A program made the position numbers and the translations under genes. Under the pieces are notes generated by a model, which made no database searches, was not told the origin of the DNA, and worked only from the letters and a program-made list of their open reading frames with translations. Below, piece after piece: positions 16,101 through 30,200 of a stretch of 64,000 nucleotides of DNA. The stretch spans positions 34,438,406 through 34,502,405 of the forward strand of contig CM017561.1 in NCBI GenBank assembly GCA_007844125.1. The letters are read 5' to 3'. Source of the DNA: Sinonovacula constricta. Taxonomy: Eukaryota; Mollusca; Bivalvia; Cardiida; Solecurtidae. The first letter of the stretch is position 1, and each line of letters begins with the position of its first letter.

Positions 16101-17610
16101 CACCATGCTTGTGCTGTGACTATTGAATGCGTTCACACACCATGCTTGTAGTGTGACTATTTAATGAAGGCGTGCACACACCATGTCTGTGAAGTGACTA
16201 TTGAATGCGTACACACACACACCATGCTTGTGGTGTGACTATTTAATGAAGGCGTGCACACACTATGTCTGTGAAGTGACTATTGAATGCGTACACACAC
16301 CATGCCTGTGGTGTGACTATTGAATGCGTACACACACCATGCCTGTGGTGTGACTATTGAAGGCGTACACACACCATGCCTGTGGTGTGACTATTGCAGG
16401 CGTACACACACCATGCTTGTTGTGTGACTATTGAAGGCGTACACACCATGTCTGTGAAGTGACTATTGAAGGCGTACACACACCATGCTTGTGGTGTGAC
16501 TATTGAAGGCGTACACACACCATGCCTGTGGTGTGACTATTGAAGGCGTACACACCCTGCTTTTGATGTGACTATTGAAGGCGTACACACACCCTGCCTG
16601 TGGTGTGACTATTGAAGGCGTACACACACCCTGCTTTTGGTGTGACTATTGAAGGCGTACACACACCATGTCTGTGAAGTGACTATTGAAGGCGTACACA
16701 CACCATGCCTGTGGTGTGACAATTGAAGGCGTACACACACCATGCTTGTGGTGTGACTATTGAAGGCGTACACACACCATACCTGTGGTGTGACTATTGA
16801 AGGCGTACACACACCCTGCTTTTGATGTGACTATTGAAGGCGTACCCACACCATGCCTATGGTGTGACTATTAAATGCGTACACACTCCATGCCTGTGTT
16901 TTGATCATTGCAGGCGTACACACACCATGCTTGTGGTGTGACTATTGCAGGCGTACACACACCATGCCTGTGGTGTGACTATTGAATGCGTACACACACC
17001 ATGCCTGTGGTGCAACTGTTGAAGGCGTACGCACACCATGCCTGTGTTTTGATCATTGAATGCGTACACACACCATGCTTGTGGTGTGACTATTGAAGGA
17101 AGGTGTACACACACCATGTTTCTGGAGTGACTTTTGAATGCGTACACACACCATGCCTGTGGTGTGACTATTGAAGGCGTACACACTCCATGCCTGTGGT
17201 GTGACTATTGAAGGCGTACACACACCTTGCCTGTGGTGTGACCATTGAAGGCGTACACACACCATGCATGTAATGTGATTATTGAATGCGTACACACACC
17301 ATTCCTGTGGTGTGACTATTGAAGGAATACACACACCATGTTTGTTGTGTGACTATTGAAGGCGTACACACACCATGCCTGTGGTGTGAATATTAAATGG
17401 GTACACACACCATGCCTGCGTTTTGACCATTGAAGGCGTACACACACCATGCTTGTGGTGGGACTTTTGAAGGCGTACACACAACATGTCTGTGGTGTAA
17501 CTATTTAAGGCGTACATGAACCATGCCTGTGGTGTGACTATTGAAGTCGTACACACACCATGCCTGTTGTGTGACTATTTAAGGCGTACACACACCATGC
17601 TTGTGGTGTG
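10172..17610. repeat. Array 1 long higher-order block (about 7.44 kb)
   Basis: The marker unit that opens copies 1-4 occurs at 10172 and next at 17611, 7439 bp later. The start (10172 to about 11.6 kb) reappears at 17611 to about 19.1 kb with an offset that changes from 7439 to 7475, so a short indel separates the two. The far end (15826-17610) is once more the familiar block of copies 3 and 4. The middle (about 11.8-15.8 kb) is made of other monomer orders, some shared with 21-28 kb (offset 9329 for 11843-12679). Confidence 0.75.
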
Positions 17611-20600
17611 ACTATTGAAGGCGTACAAACCATGCCTGTGGTGTGACTATTGAAGGCGTAAACACCATGCCTGTGGTGTGACTATTGAAGTCGTACACAC
17701 CATGCCTGTGGTGTGGCTATTGAAGGCGTACACACACCATGCCTGTGGTGTGACTATTGAAGGCGTACACACCAAAATGTGGTGTGACTATTGAAGGCGT
17801 ACATACACCATGCATGTGGTGTGACTATTGAAGGCGTACACACACCATGCTTGTGGTGTGACTATTGAAGGCGTGCACATACCATGATTGTGAGTTGAAT
17901 ATTGAAAGAAGGCGTACACACACCATGTTAGTGGAGTGACTATTGAATGCGTACACGCACCATGCTTGTGGTGTGACTATTGAATGCGTACATACACCAT
18001 GCTTGTGGTGTGACTATTGAAGGAAGGCGTACACACACCATGTCTGTGAAGTGACTATTGAATGCGTACACACACCATGCCTGTGGTGTGACTATTGAAG
18101 GTGTACACACACCATGCCTGTGGTGTGACTATTGAAGGCGTACACACACCATGGCTGTGGTGTGACTATTGAAGGCGTACACACACCATGCCCGTTTTCT
18201 GACTATTGAATGCGTACACACACCATGCCTGTGTTGTGACTATTGAATGCGTACACACACCATGCCTGTGGTGTAACTATTGAAGGCGTACCCACACCAT
18301 GCCTGTGTTTTGATCATTGCAGGCTTACACACACCATGCCTGTGGTGTGACTATTTAAGGCGTACACACACCATACTTGTGGAGTGACTTTTAAATGCGT
18401 ACACACACCATGCCTGTGGTGTGACTATTGAAAGCGTACACACACCATGCCTGTGAAGTGACTATTGAAGGCGTACACACACCATGCTTATGGTGTGACT
18501 ATTGAAGGCGTACACACACCATGCCTGTGGTGTGACTATTGCAGGCGTACATAAACCATGTCTGTGGTGTGACTATTGAAGTCGTACACACAATGCCTGT
18601 GGTGTGACTATTGAAGTCGTACTCACCATGCCGGTGGTGTGACTTTTGAAGCGTACACACACCATGCCTGTGGTGTGACTATTGAAGGCGTACACACCAT
18701 GCCTGTGGTGTGACTATTGAAGGCGTACACACACCATGCCTGTGATGTGACTATTGAAGGCGTACACACACCATGCTTGTGGTGTGAATAGTAAAGGAAG
18801 GCGTACACACACCATGCCTGTGGTGTGACTATTGAAGGCGTACACACACCATGCTTGTGGTGTGACTATTGAATGCGTTCACACACCATGCTTGTAGTGT
18901 GACTATTTAATGAAGGCGTGCACACACCATGTCTGTGAAGTGACTATTGAATGCGTACACACACCATGCTTGTGGTGTGACAATTTAATGAAGGCGTGCA
19001 CACACCATGTCTGTGAAGTGACTATTGAATGCGTACACACACCATGCCTGTGGTGTGACTATTGTATGCGTACACACTACATGCCTGTGGTGTAACTATT
19101 GAAGGCGTACACACACCATGCCTGTGGTGTGACTATTGAAGGCGTACACACACCATGCTTGTGGTGTGACTATTGAAGGCGTACACACACCATGTCTGTG
19201 AAGTGAATATTGAAGGCGTACACATACCATGCTTGTGGTGTGACTATTGAAGGCGTACACACACCATGCCTCTGGTGTGACTATTGAAGGCGTACACACA
19301 CACTGCTTTTGATGTGACTATTGAAGGCGTACACACACCCTGCCTGTGGTGTGACTATTGAAGGCGTACACACACTCAGCTTTTGATGTGACTATTGAAG
19401 GCGTACACACACCATGCCTGTGGTGTGACTATTGAAGGCGTACACACACGTTGCTTTTGATGTGACTATTAAAGGCGTACAGACACCATGTCTGTAAAGT
19501 GACTATTGAAGGCGTACACTCACCATGCCTGTGGTGTGACTATTGAAGGCGTACACACACCATGCCTGTGGTGTGACTATTGAAGGCATACACACACCAT
19601 GCCTTTGGTGTGACTATTGAAGGCGTACACACACCATGCCTGTGGTGTGACTATTGAAGGCGTACACACATCATGCTTGTGGTGTGAATAGTGAAGGACG
19701 GCGTACACACACCACGTTTGTGGAGTGACTTTTGAAAGCGTACACACACCATGCTTGTGGTGGGACTATTGAAGGCGTACACACAACATGTCTGTGGTGT
19801 AACTATTGAAGGCCTACATAAACCATGCATGTGGTGTGACTATTGAAGGCGTACACACCATGCCTGTATTGTGACTATTGAAGTCGTACACACCATGCCT
19901 GTGGTGTGACTATTGAAGGCGTACACGCACCATGCCTGTGGTGTGACTATTGAAGGCGTACACACCATGCCTGTGGTGTGACTATTGAAGGCGTACACAC
20001 ACCATGCCTGTGGTGTGACTATTGAAGGCGTACACACACCATGCTTGTAGTGTGACTATTGAAGGCGTACACACACCATGCTTGTGGTGTGACTATTGAA
20101 GGCGTACACACACTATATCTGTGAAGTGACTATTTAAGGCGTACACACACCATGCTTGTGGTGTGACTATTGAAGGCGTACACACACCATGCCTGTGGTG
20201 TGACTATTGCAGGCGTACATAAACCATGTCTGTGGTGTGACTATTGAAGTCGTACACACAATGCCTGTGGTGTGACTATTGAAGTCGTACACACCATGCC
20301 GGTGGTGAGACTATTGAAGGCGTACACACACCATGCCTGTGGTGTGACTATTGAAGGCGTACACACCATGCCTGTGGTGTGACTGTTGAAGGCGTACACA
20401 CACCATGCCTGTGATGTAACTATTGAAGGCGTACACACACCATGCTTATGGTGTGAATAGTGAAGGAAGGCGTACACACACCATGTTTGTGGAGTGACTA
20501 TTGAATGCGTACACACACCATGCTTGTGGTGTGACTATTGAATGCGTTCACACACCATGCTTGTAGTGGGACTATTTAATGAAGGCGTGCACACACCATG

Positions 20601-20780
20601 TCTGTGAAGTGACTATTGAATGCGTACACACACCATGCTTGTGGTGTGACTATTTAATGAAGGCGTGCACACACCATGTCTGTGAAGTGACTATTGAATG
20701 CGTACACACACCATGCCTGTGGTGTGACTATTGTATGCGTACACACTACATGCCTGTGGTGTAACTATTGAAGGCGTACA
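17611..20780. repeat. Array 1 block related to 10172-12000, with an internal second copy
   Basis: Positions 17611 to about 19.4 kb repeat 10172 to about 12.0 kb. A distinctive plus-strand stretch with two TTTAATGAAGGCGTGC units and TTGTATGCGTACACACTACATG occurs at 11435-11620, 18910-19095 and 20579-20764, giving three copies at offsets of 7475 and 1669 bp. The units between differ in small ways (TGTAAAGTGAC, GGACGGCG), so these copies are older than the 1-5592 pair. Confidence 0.75.
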
Positions 20781-21582
20781 CACACCATGCCTGTGGTGTG
20801 ACTATTGAAGGCGTACACACACCATGCTTGTGGTGTGACTATTGAAGGCGTACACACACCATATCTATGAAGTGACTATTGAAGGCGTACACATACCATG
20901 CTTGTGGTGTGACTATTGAAGGCGTACACACACCATGCCTGTGGTGTGACTATTGAAGGCGTACACACACACTGCTTTTGATGTGACTATTGAAGGCGTA
21001 CACACACTCTGCCTGTGGTGTGACTATTGAAGGCGTACACACACCCTGCTTTTGATGTGACTATTGAAGGCGTACACACACCATGCCTGTGGTGTGACTA
21101 TTGAAGGCGTACACACACGCTGCTTTTGATGTGACTATTGAAGGCGTACAGACACCATGTCTGTGAAGTGACTATTGAAGGCGTACACTCACCATGCCTG
21201 TGGTGTGACTATTGAAGGCGTACACACACCATGCTTGTGGTGTGACTATTGAAGGCGTACACACCATGCCTGTGGTGTGACTATTGAAGGCGTACACACA
21301 CCATGCTTGTGGTGTGAATAGTGAAGGAAGGCGTACACACAATACGTTTGTGGAGTGACTATTGAAAGCGTACACACACCATGCCTGTGGTGCAACTATT
21401 GAAGGCGTACACACACCATGCCTGGGTTTTGATCATTGAATGCGTACACACACCATGCTTGTGGTGTGACTATTGAAGGAAGGCGTACACACACCATGTT
21501 TGTGGAGTAACTTTTGAAGGCGTACACACACCATGCTTGTGGTGTGACTATTGAAGGCGTATACACCATGCCTGTGGTGTGA

Positions 21583-24266
21583 TTATTGAAGGCGTACACA
21601 CACCATGCCTGTGGTGTGACTATTGAAGGCGTACACACACCATGCCTGTGGTGTGACTATTGAAGGCGTACACACACCATGATTGTGGTGTGAATAGTGA
21701 AGGAAGGCGTACACACACCACGTTTGTGGAGTGACTATTGAAAGCGTACACACACCATGCCTGTGGTGCATCTATTGAAGGCGTACACACACCATGCCTG
21801 GGTTTTGATCATTGAATGCGTACACACACCATGCTTGTGGTGTGACCATTGAAGGAAGGCGTACACACACCATGTTTGTGGAGTGACTTTTGAATGCGTA
21901 CACACACCATGCCTGTGGTGTGGCTATTGAAGGCGTACAGACACCATGACTGTGGTGTGACTATTGAAGGCGTACACACACCTTGCCTGTGGTGTGACCA
22001 TTGAAGGCGTACACACACCATGCATGTAATGTGATTATTGAATGCGTACACACACCATTCCTGTGGTGTGACTATTGAAGGCATACACACACCATGTTTG
22101 TGGTGTGTCTATTGAAGGCGTACACACACCATGCCTGTGGTGTGGATATTAAATGTGTACACACACCATGCCTGCGTTTTGACCATTGAAGGCGTACACA
22201 CACCATGTCTGTGGTGTAACTATTGAAGGCGTAGATAAACCATGCATGTGGTGTGACTATTGAAGGCGTACACACCATGCCTGTGGTGTGACTATTGAAG
22301 TCGTACACACCATGCCTGTGGTGTGACTATTGAAGGCGTACACACAACATATCTGTGGTGTAACTATTGAAGGCGTACATAAACCATGCATGTGGTGTGA
22401 CTATTGAAGGCGCACACACACCATGCCTGTGGTGTGACTATTGAAGGCGTACACACCATGCCTGTGGTGTGACTAGTGAAGGCGTACACACACCATGCCT
22501 GTGGTGTGACTATTGAAGGCGTACACACACCAAGCTTGTGGTGTGAATAGTGAAGGAAGGCGTACACACACCATGTTTGTGGAGTGACTATTGAATGCGT
22601 ACACACACCATGCTTGTGGTGTGACTATTGAATGCGTTCACACACCATACTTGTAGTGTGACTATTTAATGAAGGCGTGCACACACCATGTCTGTGAAGT
22701 GACTATTGAATGCGTACACACACCATGCCTGTGGTGTGACTTTTGAAGGCGTACACACACCATGCCTGTGGTGTGACTATTGAAGCCGTACATACACCAT
22801 GCTTGTGGTGTGACTATTGAAGGCGTACACACACCATGTCTGTGAAGTAACTATTGAAGGCGTACACACACCATGCTTGTGGTGTGACTATTGAAGGCGT
22901 ACACACACCATGCCTGTGGTGTGACTATTGAAGGCGTACACACACACTGCTTTTGATATGACTATTGAAGGCGTACCCACACCATGCCTATGTTGTGACT
23001 ATTAAATGCGTACACACTCCATGCCTGTGTTTTGATCATTGCAGGCGTACACACACCATGCCTGTGGTGTGACTATTGCAGGCGTACATAAACCATGCCT
23101 GTGGTGTGACCATTGAAGGCGTACACACCATGCCTGTGGTGTGACTATTGAAGTTTTACACACCATGCCGGTGGTGTTACTATTGAAGGCGTACACACAC
23201 CATGCCTGTGGTGTGACTATTGAAGGCGTACACACCATGCCTGTGGTGTGACTATTGAAGGCGTACACACACCATGCCTGTGATGTGACTATTGAAGGCG
23301 TACAAACACCATGCTTGTGGTGTGAATAGTGAAGGAAGGCGTACACACACCATGTTTGTGGAGTGACTATTGAATGCGTACACACACCATGCTTGTGCTG
23401 TGACTATTGAATGCGTTCACACACCATGCTTGTAGTGTGACTATTTAATGAAGGCGTGCACACACCATGTCTGTGAAGTGACTATTGAATGCGTACACAC
23501 ACCATGCTTGTGGTGTGACTATTTAATGAAGGCGTGCACACACTATGTCTGTGAAGTGACTATTGAATGCGTACACACACCATGCATGTGGTGTGACTAT
23601 TGAATGCGTACACACACCATGCCTGTGGTGTGACTATTGAAGGCGTACACACACCATGCCTGTGGTGTGACTATTGCAGGCGTACACACACCATGCTTGT
23701 GGTGTGACTATTGAAGGCGTACACACACCATGTCTGTGAAGAGACTATTGAAGGCGTACACACACCATGCTTGTGGTGTGACTATTGAAGGCGTACACAC
23801 ACCATACTTGTAGTGTGACTATTTAATGAAGGCGTGCACACACCATGTCTGTGAAGTGACTATTGAATGCGTACACATACCATGCCTGTGGTGTGACTTT
23901 TGAAGGCGTACACACACCATGCCTGCGGTGTGACTATTGAAGCCGTACACACACCATGCTTGTGGTGTGACTATTGAAGGCGTACACACACCATGTCTGT
24001 GAAGTAACTATTGAAGGCGTACACACACCATGCTTGTGGTGTGACTATTGAAGGCGTACACACACCATGCCTGTGGTGTGACTATTGAAGGCGTACACAC
24101 ACCCTGCTTTTGATATGACTATTGAAGGCGTACCCACACCATGCCTATGTTGTGACTATTAAATGCGTACACACTCCATGCCTGTGTTTTGATCATTGCA
24201 GGCGTACACACACCATGCCTGTGGTGTGACTATTGCAGGCGTACATAAACCATGCCTGTGGTGTGA
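21583..24266. repeat. Array 1 duplicated block, copy A (3426-bp offset)
   Basis: Markers in this stretch recur 3426 bp downstream: 21583/25009, 21809/25235, 22072/25498, 22364/25790 and 23110/26536. Inside it, the TTGAAGTTTTACACACC marker unit occurs at about 23.15 kb and again 1157 bp later at about 24.31 kb, so a smaller duplication is nested in the larger one. Confidence 0.8.
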
Positions 24267-25008
24267 CTATTGAAGGCGTACACACCATGCCTGTGGTGTG
24301 ACTATTGAAGTTTTACACACCATGCCGGTGGTGTTACTATTGAAGGCGTACACACACCATGCCTGTGGTGTGACTATTGAAGGCGTACACACCATGCCTG
24401 TGGTGTGACTATTGAAGGCGTACACACACCATGCCTGTGATGTGATTATTGAAGGCGTACAAACACCATGCTTGTGGTGTGAATAGTGAAGGAAGGCGTA
24501 CACACACCATGTTTGTGGAGTGACTATTGAATGCGTACACACACCATGCTTGTGCTGTGACTATTGAATGCGTTCACACACCATGCTTGTAGTGCGACTA
24601 TTTAATGAAGGCGTGCACACACCATGTCTGTGAAGTGACTATTGAATGCGTACACACACCATGCTTGTGGTGTGACTATTTAATGAAGGCGTGCACACAC
24701 TATGCCTGTGGTGTGACTATTGCAGGCGTACACACACCATGCTTGTGGTGTGACTATTGAAGGCGTACACACCCTGCTTTTGATGTGACTATTGAAGGCG
24801 TACACACACCCTGCCTGTGGTGTGATTATTGAAGGCGTACAAACACCATGTCTGTGAAGAGACTATTGAAGGCGTACACACAACATGCTTGTGGTGTGAC
24901 TATTGAAGGCGTACACACACCATGCCTGTGGTGTGACTATTGAAGGCGTACACACCCTGCTTTTGATGTGACTATTGAAGGCGTACACACACCCTGCCTG
25001 TGGTGTGA

Positions 25009-27230
25009 TTATTGAAGGCGTACAAACACCATGCCTGTGGTGTGACTATTGAAGGCGTACACACACCATGCCTGTGGTGTGACTATTGAAGGCGTACACA
25101 CACCATGCTTGTGGTGTGAATAGTGAAGGAAGGCGTACACACACCACGTTTGTGGAGTGACTATTGAAAACGTACACACACCATGCCTGTGGTGCAACTA
25201 TTGAAGGCGTACACATACCATGCCTGGGTTTTGATCATTGAATGCGTACACATACCATGCTTGTGGTGTGACTATTGAAGGAAGGCGTACACACACCATG
25301 TTTGTGGAGTGACTTTTGAATGCGTACACACACCATGCCTGTGGTGTGGCTATTGAAGGCGTACAGACACCATGACTGTGGTGTGACTATTGAAGGCGTA
25401 CACACACCTTGCCTGTGGTGTGACCATTGAAGGCGTACACACACCATGCATGTAATGTGATTATTGAATGCGTACACACACCATTCCTGTGGTGTGACTA
25501 TTGAAGGCATACACACACCATGTTTGTGGTGTGTCTATTGAAGGCGTACACACACCATGCCTGTGGTGTGGATATTAAATGTGTACACACACCATGCCTG
25601 CGTTTTGACCATTGAAGGCGTACACACACCATGTCTGTGGTGTAACTATTGAAGGCGTAGATAAACCATGCATGTGGTGTGACTATTGAAGGCGTACACA
25701 CCATGCCTGTGGTGTGACTATTGAAGTCGTACACACCATGCCTGTGGTGTGACTATTGAAGGCGTACACACAACATATCTGTGGTGTAACTATTGAAGGC
25801 GTACATAAACCATGCATGTGGTGTGACTATTGAAGGCGCACACACACCATGCCTGTGGTGTGACTATTGAAGGCGTACACACCATGCCTGTGGTGTGACT
25901 AGTGAAGGCGTACACACACCATGCCTGTGGTGTGACTATTGAAGGCGTACACACACCAAGCTTGTGGTGTGAATAGTGAAGGAAGGCGTACACACACCAT
26001 GTTTGTGGAGTGACTATTGAATGCGTACACACACCATGCTTGTGGTGTGACTATTGAATGCGTTCACACACCATACTTGTAGTGTGACTATTTAATGAAG
26101 GCGTGCACACACCATGTCTGTGAAGTGACTATTGAATGCGTACACACACCATGCCTGTGGTGTGACTTTTGAAGGCGTACACACACCATGCCTGTGGTGT
26201 GACTATTGAAGCCGTACACACACCATGCTTGTGGTGTGACTATTGAAGGCGTACACACACCATGTCTGTGAAGTAACTATTGAAGGCGTACACACACCAT
26301 GCTTGTGGTGTGACTATTGAAGGCGTACACACACCATGCCTGTGGTGTGACTATTGAAGGCGTACACACACCCTGCTTTTGATATGACTATTGAAGGCGT
26401 ACCCACACCATGCCTATGTTGTGACTATTAAATGCGTACACACTCCATGCCTGTGTTTTGATCATTGCAGGCGTACACACACCATGCCTGTGGTGTGACT
26501 ATTGCAGGCGTACATAAACCATGCCTGTGGTGTGACTATTGAAGGCGTACACACCATGCCTGTGGTGTGACTATTGAAGTTTTACACACCATGCCGGTGG
26601 TGTTACTATTGAAGGCGTACACACACCATGCCTGTGGTGTGACTATTGAAGGCGTACACACCATGCCTGTGGTGTGACTATTGAAGGCGTACACACACCA
26701 TGCCTGTGATGTGACTATTGAAGGCGTACAAACACCATGCTTGTGGTGTGAATAGTGAAGGAAGGCGTACACACACCATGTTTGTGGAGTGACTATTGAA
26801 TGCGTACACACACCATGCTTGTGCTGTGACTATTGAATGCGTTCACACACCATGCTTGTAGTGTGACTATTTAATGAAGGCGTGCACACACCATGTCTGT
26901 GAAGTGACTATTGAATGCGTACACACTCCATGCTTGTGGTATGACTATTTAATGAAGGCGTGCACACACTATGTCTGTGAAGTGACTATTGAATGCGTAC
27001 ACACACCATGCATGTGGTGTGACTATTGAATGCGTACACACACCATGCCTGTGGTGTGACTATTGAAGGCGTACACACACCATGCCTGTGGTGTGACTAT
27101 TGCAGGCGTACACACACCATGCTTGTGGTGTGACTATTGAAGGCGTACACACACCATGTCTGTGAAGAGACTATTGAAGGCGTACACACACCATGCTTGT
27201 GGTGTGACTATTGAAGGCGTACACACACCA
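25009..27230. repeat. Array 1 duplicated block, copy B (3426-bp offset)
   Basis: This is the partner of the block that starts at 21583. It keeps the rare units GACACCATGACTGTGG, CACCAAGCTTGTGG and GGCGTAGATAAACC in the same order. After 27.23 kb the array returns to shorter shared segments and ends with units of the copy 3/4 type at 28.5-29.87 kb. Confidence 0.8.
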
Positions 27231-30200
27231 TACTTGTAGTGTGACTATTTAATGAAGGCGTGCACACACCATGTCTGTGAAGTGACTATTGAATGCGTAC
27301 ACACACCATGCCTGTGGTGTGACTTTTGAAGGCGTACACACACCATGCCTGTGGTGTGACTATTGAAGCCGTACACACACCATGCTTGTGGTGTGACTAT
27401 TGAAGGCGTACATAAACCATGCATGTGGTGTGACTATTGAAGGCGTACACACCAAGCCTGTGGTGTGACTATTGAAGTCGTACACACCATGCCTGTGGTG
27501 TGACTATTGAAGGCGTACAAACACCATGCCTGTGGTGTGACTATTGAAGGCGTACACACCATGCCTGTGGTGTGACTATTGAAGGCGTACACACACCATA
27601 CTTGTGGTGTGAATAGTGAAGGAAGGCGTACACACACCATGTTTGTGGAGTTACTAGTGAAGGCGTACACACACCATGCCTGTGGTGTGACTATTGAAGG
27701 CGTACACACACCATACTTGTGGTGTGAATAGTGAAGGAAGGCGTACACACACCATGTTTGTGGAGTTACTATTGAATGCGTACACACACCATGCTTGTGG
27801 TGTGACTATTGAATGCGTTCACACACCATACTTGTAGTGTAACTATTTAATGAAGGCGTGCACACACCATGTCTGTGAAGTGACTATTGAATGCGTACAC
27901 ACACCATGCCTGTGGTGTGACTTTTGAAGGCGTACATACACCATGCCTGTGGTGTGATTATTGAAGGCGTACACACACCATGCCTGTGGTGTGACTATTG
28001 AAGGCGTACACACACCATGTCTGTGAAGTGACTATTGAAGGCGTACACACACCATGCTTGTGGTGTGACTATTGAAGGCGTACACACACCATGCCTGTGG
28101 TGTGACTATTGAAGGCGTTTACACACCCTGCTTTTGATATGACTAGTGAAGGCGTACCCACACCATGCCTATGTTGTGACTATTAAATGCGTACACACTC
28201 CATGCCTGTGTTTTGATCATTGCAGGCGTACACACACCATGCCTGTGGTGTGACTATTGCAGGCGTACATAAACCATGCCTGTGGTGTGACTATTGAAGG
28301 CGTACACACCATGCCTGTGGTGTGACTATTGAAGTCGTACACACCATGCCGGTGGTGTTACTATTGAAGGCGTACACACACCATGCCTGTGGTGTGACTA
28401 TTGAAGGCGTACACACCATGCCTGTGGTGTGACTATTGAAGGCGTACACACACCATGCTTGTGGTGTGAATAGTGAAGGAAGGCGTACACACACCATGTT
28501 TGTGGAGTGACTATTGAATGTGTACACACACCATGCTTGTGCTGTGACTATTGAATGCGTTCACACACCATGCTTGTAGTGTGACTATTTAATGATTAAT
28601 GAAGGCGTGCACACACCATGTCTGTGAAGTGACTATTGAATGCGTACACACGCCATGCTTGTGGTGTGACTATTTAATGAAGGCGTGCACACACTATGTC
28701 TTTGAAGTGACTATTGAATGCGTACACACACCATGCCTGTGGTGTGACTATTGAATGCATACACACACCATGCCTGTGGTGTGACTATTGAAGGCGTACA
28801 CACACCATGCCTGTGGTGTGACTATTGCAGGCGTACACACACCATGCTTGTGGTGTGACTATTGAAGGCGTACACACACCATGTCTGTGAAGTGTCTATT
28901 GAAGGCGTACACACACCATGCTTGTGGTGTGACTATTGAAGGCGTACACACACCATGCCTGTGGTGTGACTATTGAAGGCGTACACACCCTGCTTTTGAT
29001 GTGACTATTGAAGGCGTACACACACCCTGCCTGTGGTGTGACTATTGAAGGCGTACACACACCCTGCTTTTGGTGTGACTATTGAAGGCGTACACACACC
29101 ATGTCTGTGAAGTGGCTATTGAAGGCGTACACACACCATGCCTGTGGTGTGACAATTGAAGGCGTACACACACCATGCTTGTGGTGTGACTATTGAAGGC
29201 GTACACACACCATACCTGTGGTGTGACTATTGAAGGCGTACACACACCCTGCTTTTGATGTGACTATTGAAGGCGTACCCACACCATGCCTATGGTGTGA
29301 CTATTAAATGCGTACACACTCCATGCCTGTGTTTTGATCATTGCAGGCGTACACACACCATGCCTGTGGTGTGACTATTGCAGGCGTACACACACCATGC
29401 CTGTGGTGTGACTATTGAATGCGTACACACACCATGCCTGTGGTGCAACTGTTGAAGGCGTACGCACACCATGCCTGTGTTTTGATCATTGAATGCGTAC
29501 ACACACCATGCTTGTGGTGTGACTATTGAAGGAAGGCGTACACACACCATGTTTCTGGGGTGACTTTTGAATGCGTACACACACCATGCCTGTGGTGTGA
29601 CTATTGAAGGCGTACACACACCATGCCTGAGGGTGTGACTATTGAAGGCGTACACACACCTTGCCTGTGGTGTGACCATTGAAGGCGTACACACACCATG
29701 CATGTAATGTGATTATTGAATGCGTACACACACCATTCCTGTGGTATGACTATTGAAGGAATACACACACCATGTTTGTTGTGTGACTATTGAAGGCGTA
29801 CACACACCATGCCTGTGGTGTGAATATTAAATGGGTACACACACCATGCCTGCGTTTTGACCATTGAAGGCGTACTAGAGCACGTAACGGGTGACGTGAA
29901 TGGTCACACAATGAGTTGGTTGATACACCTACAGCACTTGACGGGTGACGTGAATGGTCACACAATGCGCTGGTTGATACACCTACAGCACTTGACGGGT
30001 GACGTGAATGGTCACACAATGCACTGGTTGATACGCCTAGAGCACGTAACGGGTGACGGGTGACGTGAATGGTCACACAATGCGCTGGTTGATACACCTA
30101 CAGCACGGGACGGGTGACGTGAATGGTCACACAATGAGTTGGTTGATACACTTACAGAACGTGACGAGAGAGGTAAATGGTCACACAATGAGGTGGTTGA

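Larger units (their letters stand above)
1..29875. repeat. Minisatellite array 1, monomer about 37 bp
   Basis: A continuous tandem array of roughly 800 units. The common monomer reads GACTATTGAAGGCGTA, then CACACACC, then ATGCCTGTGGTGT. Length variants come from one CA step more or less (35 or 39 bp) and from a GAAGGAAGGCG insertion (about 41 bp). Recurrent variants are ATGCTTG for ATGCCTG, GTGAAGTGAC for GTGGTGTGAC, TTTTGATCATT, and CCTGCTTTTGATG. A standard unit contains a perfect 7-bp inverted repeat, CACACCA / TGGTGTG, around a 6-base loop (TGCCTG). The array is already under way at base 1, so its left end lies outside the window. It stops at GGCGTAC, directly against array 2. Minus-strand frames of 60-140 codons in it are short runs through three monomers (37 x 3 = 111) and are not genes. 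Confidence 0.97.

Noticed and set aside
1271..29703. Many minus-strand frames with MCTPSIVTPQAWCVYAF-type translations
   Set aside because: They are translations of three 37-bp units in turn and end at the same TAG in the repeat. They are shadows of the minisatellite, not proteins.
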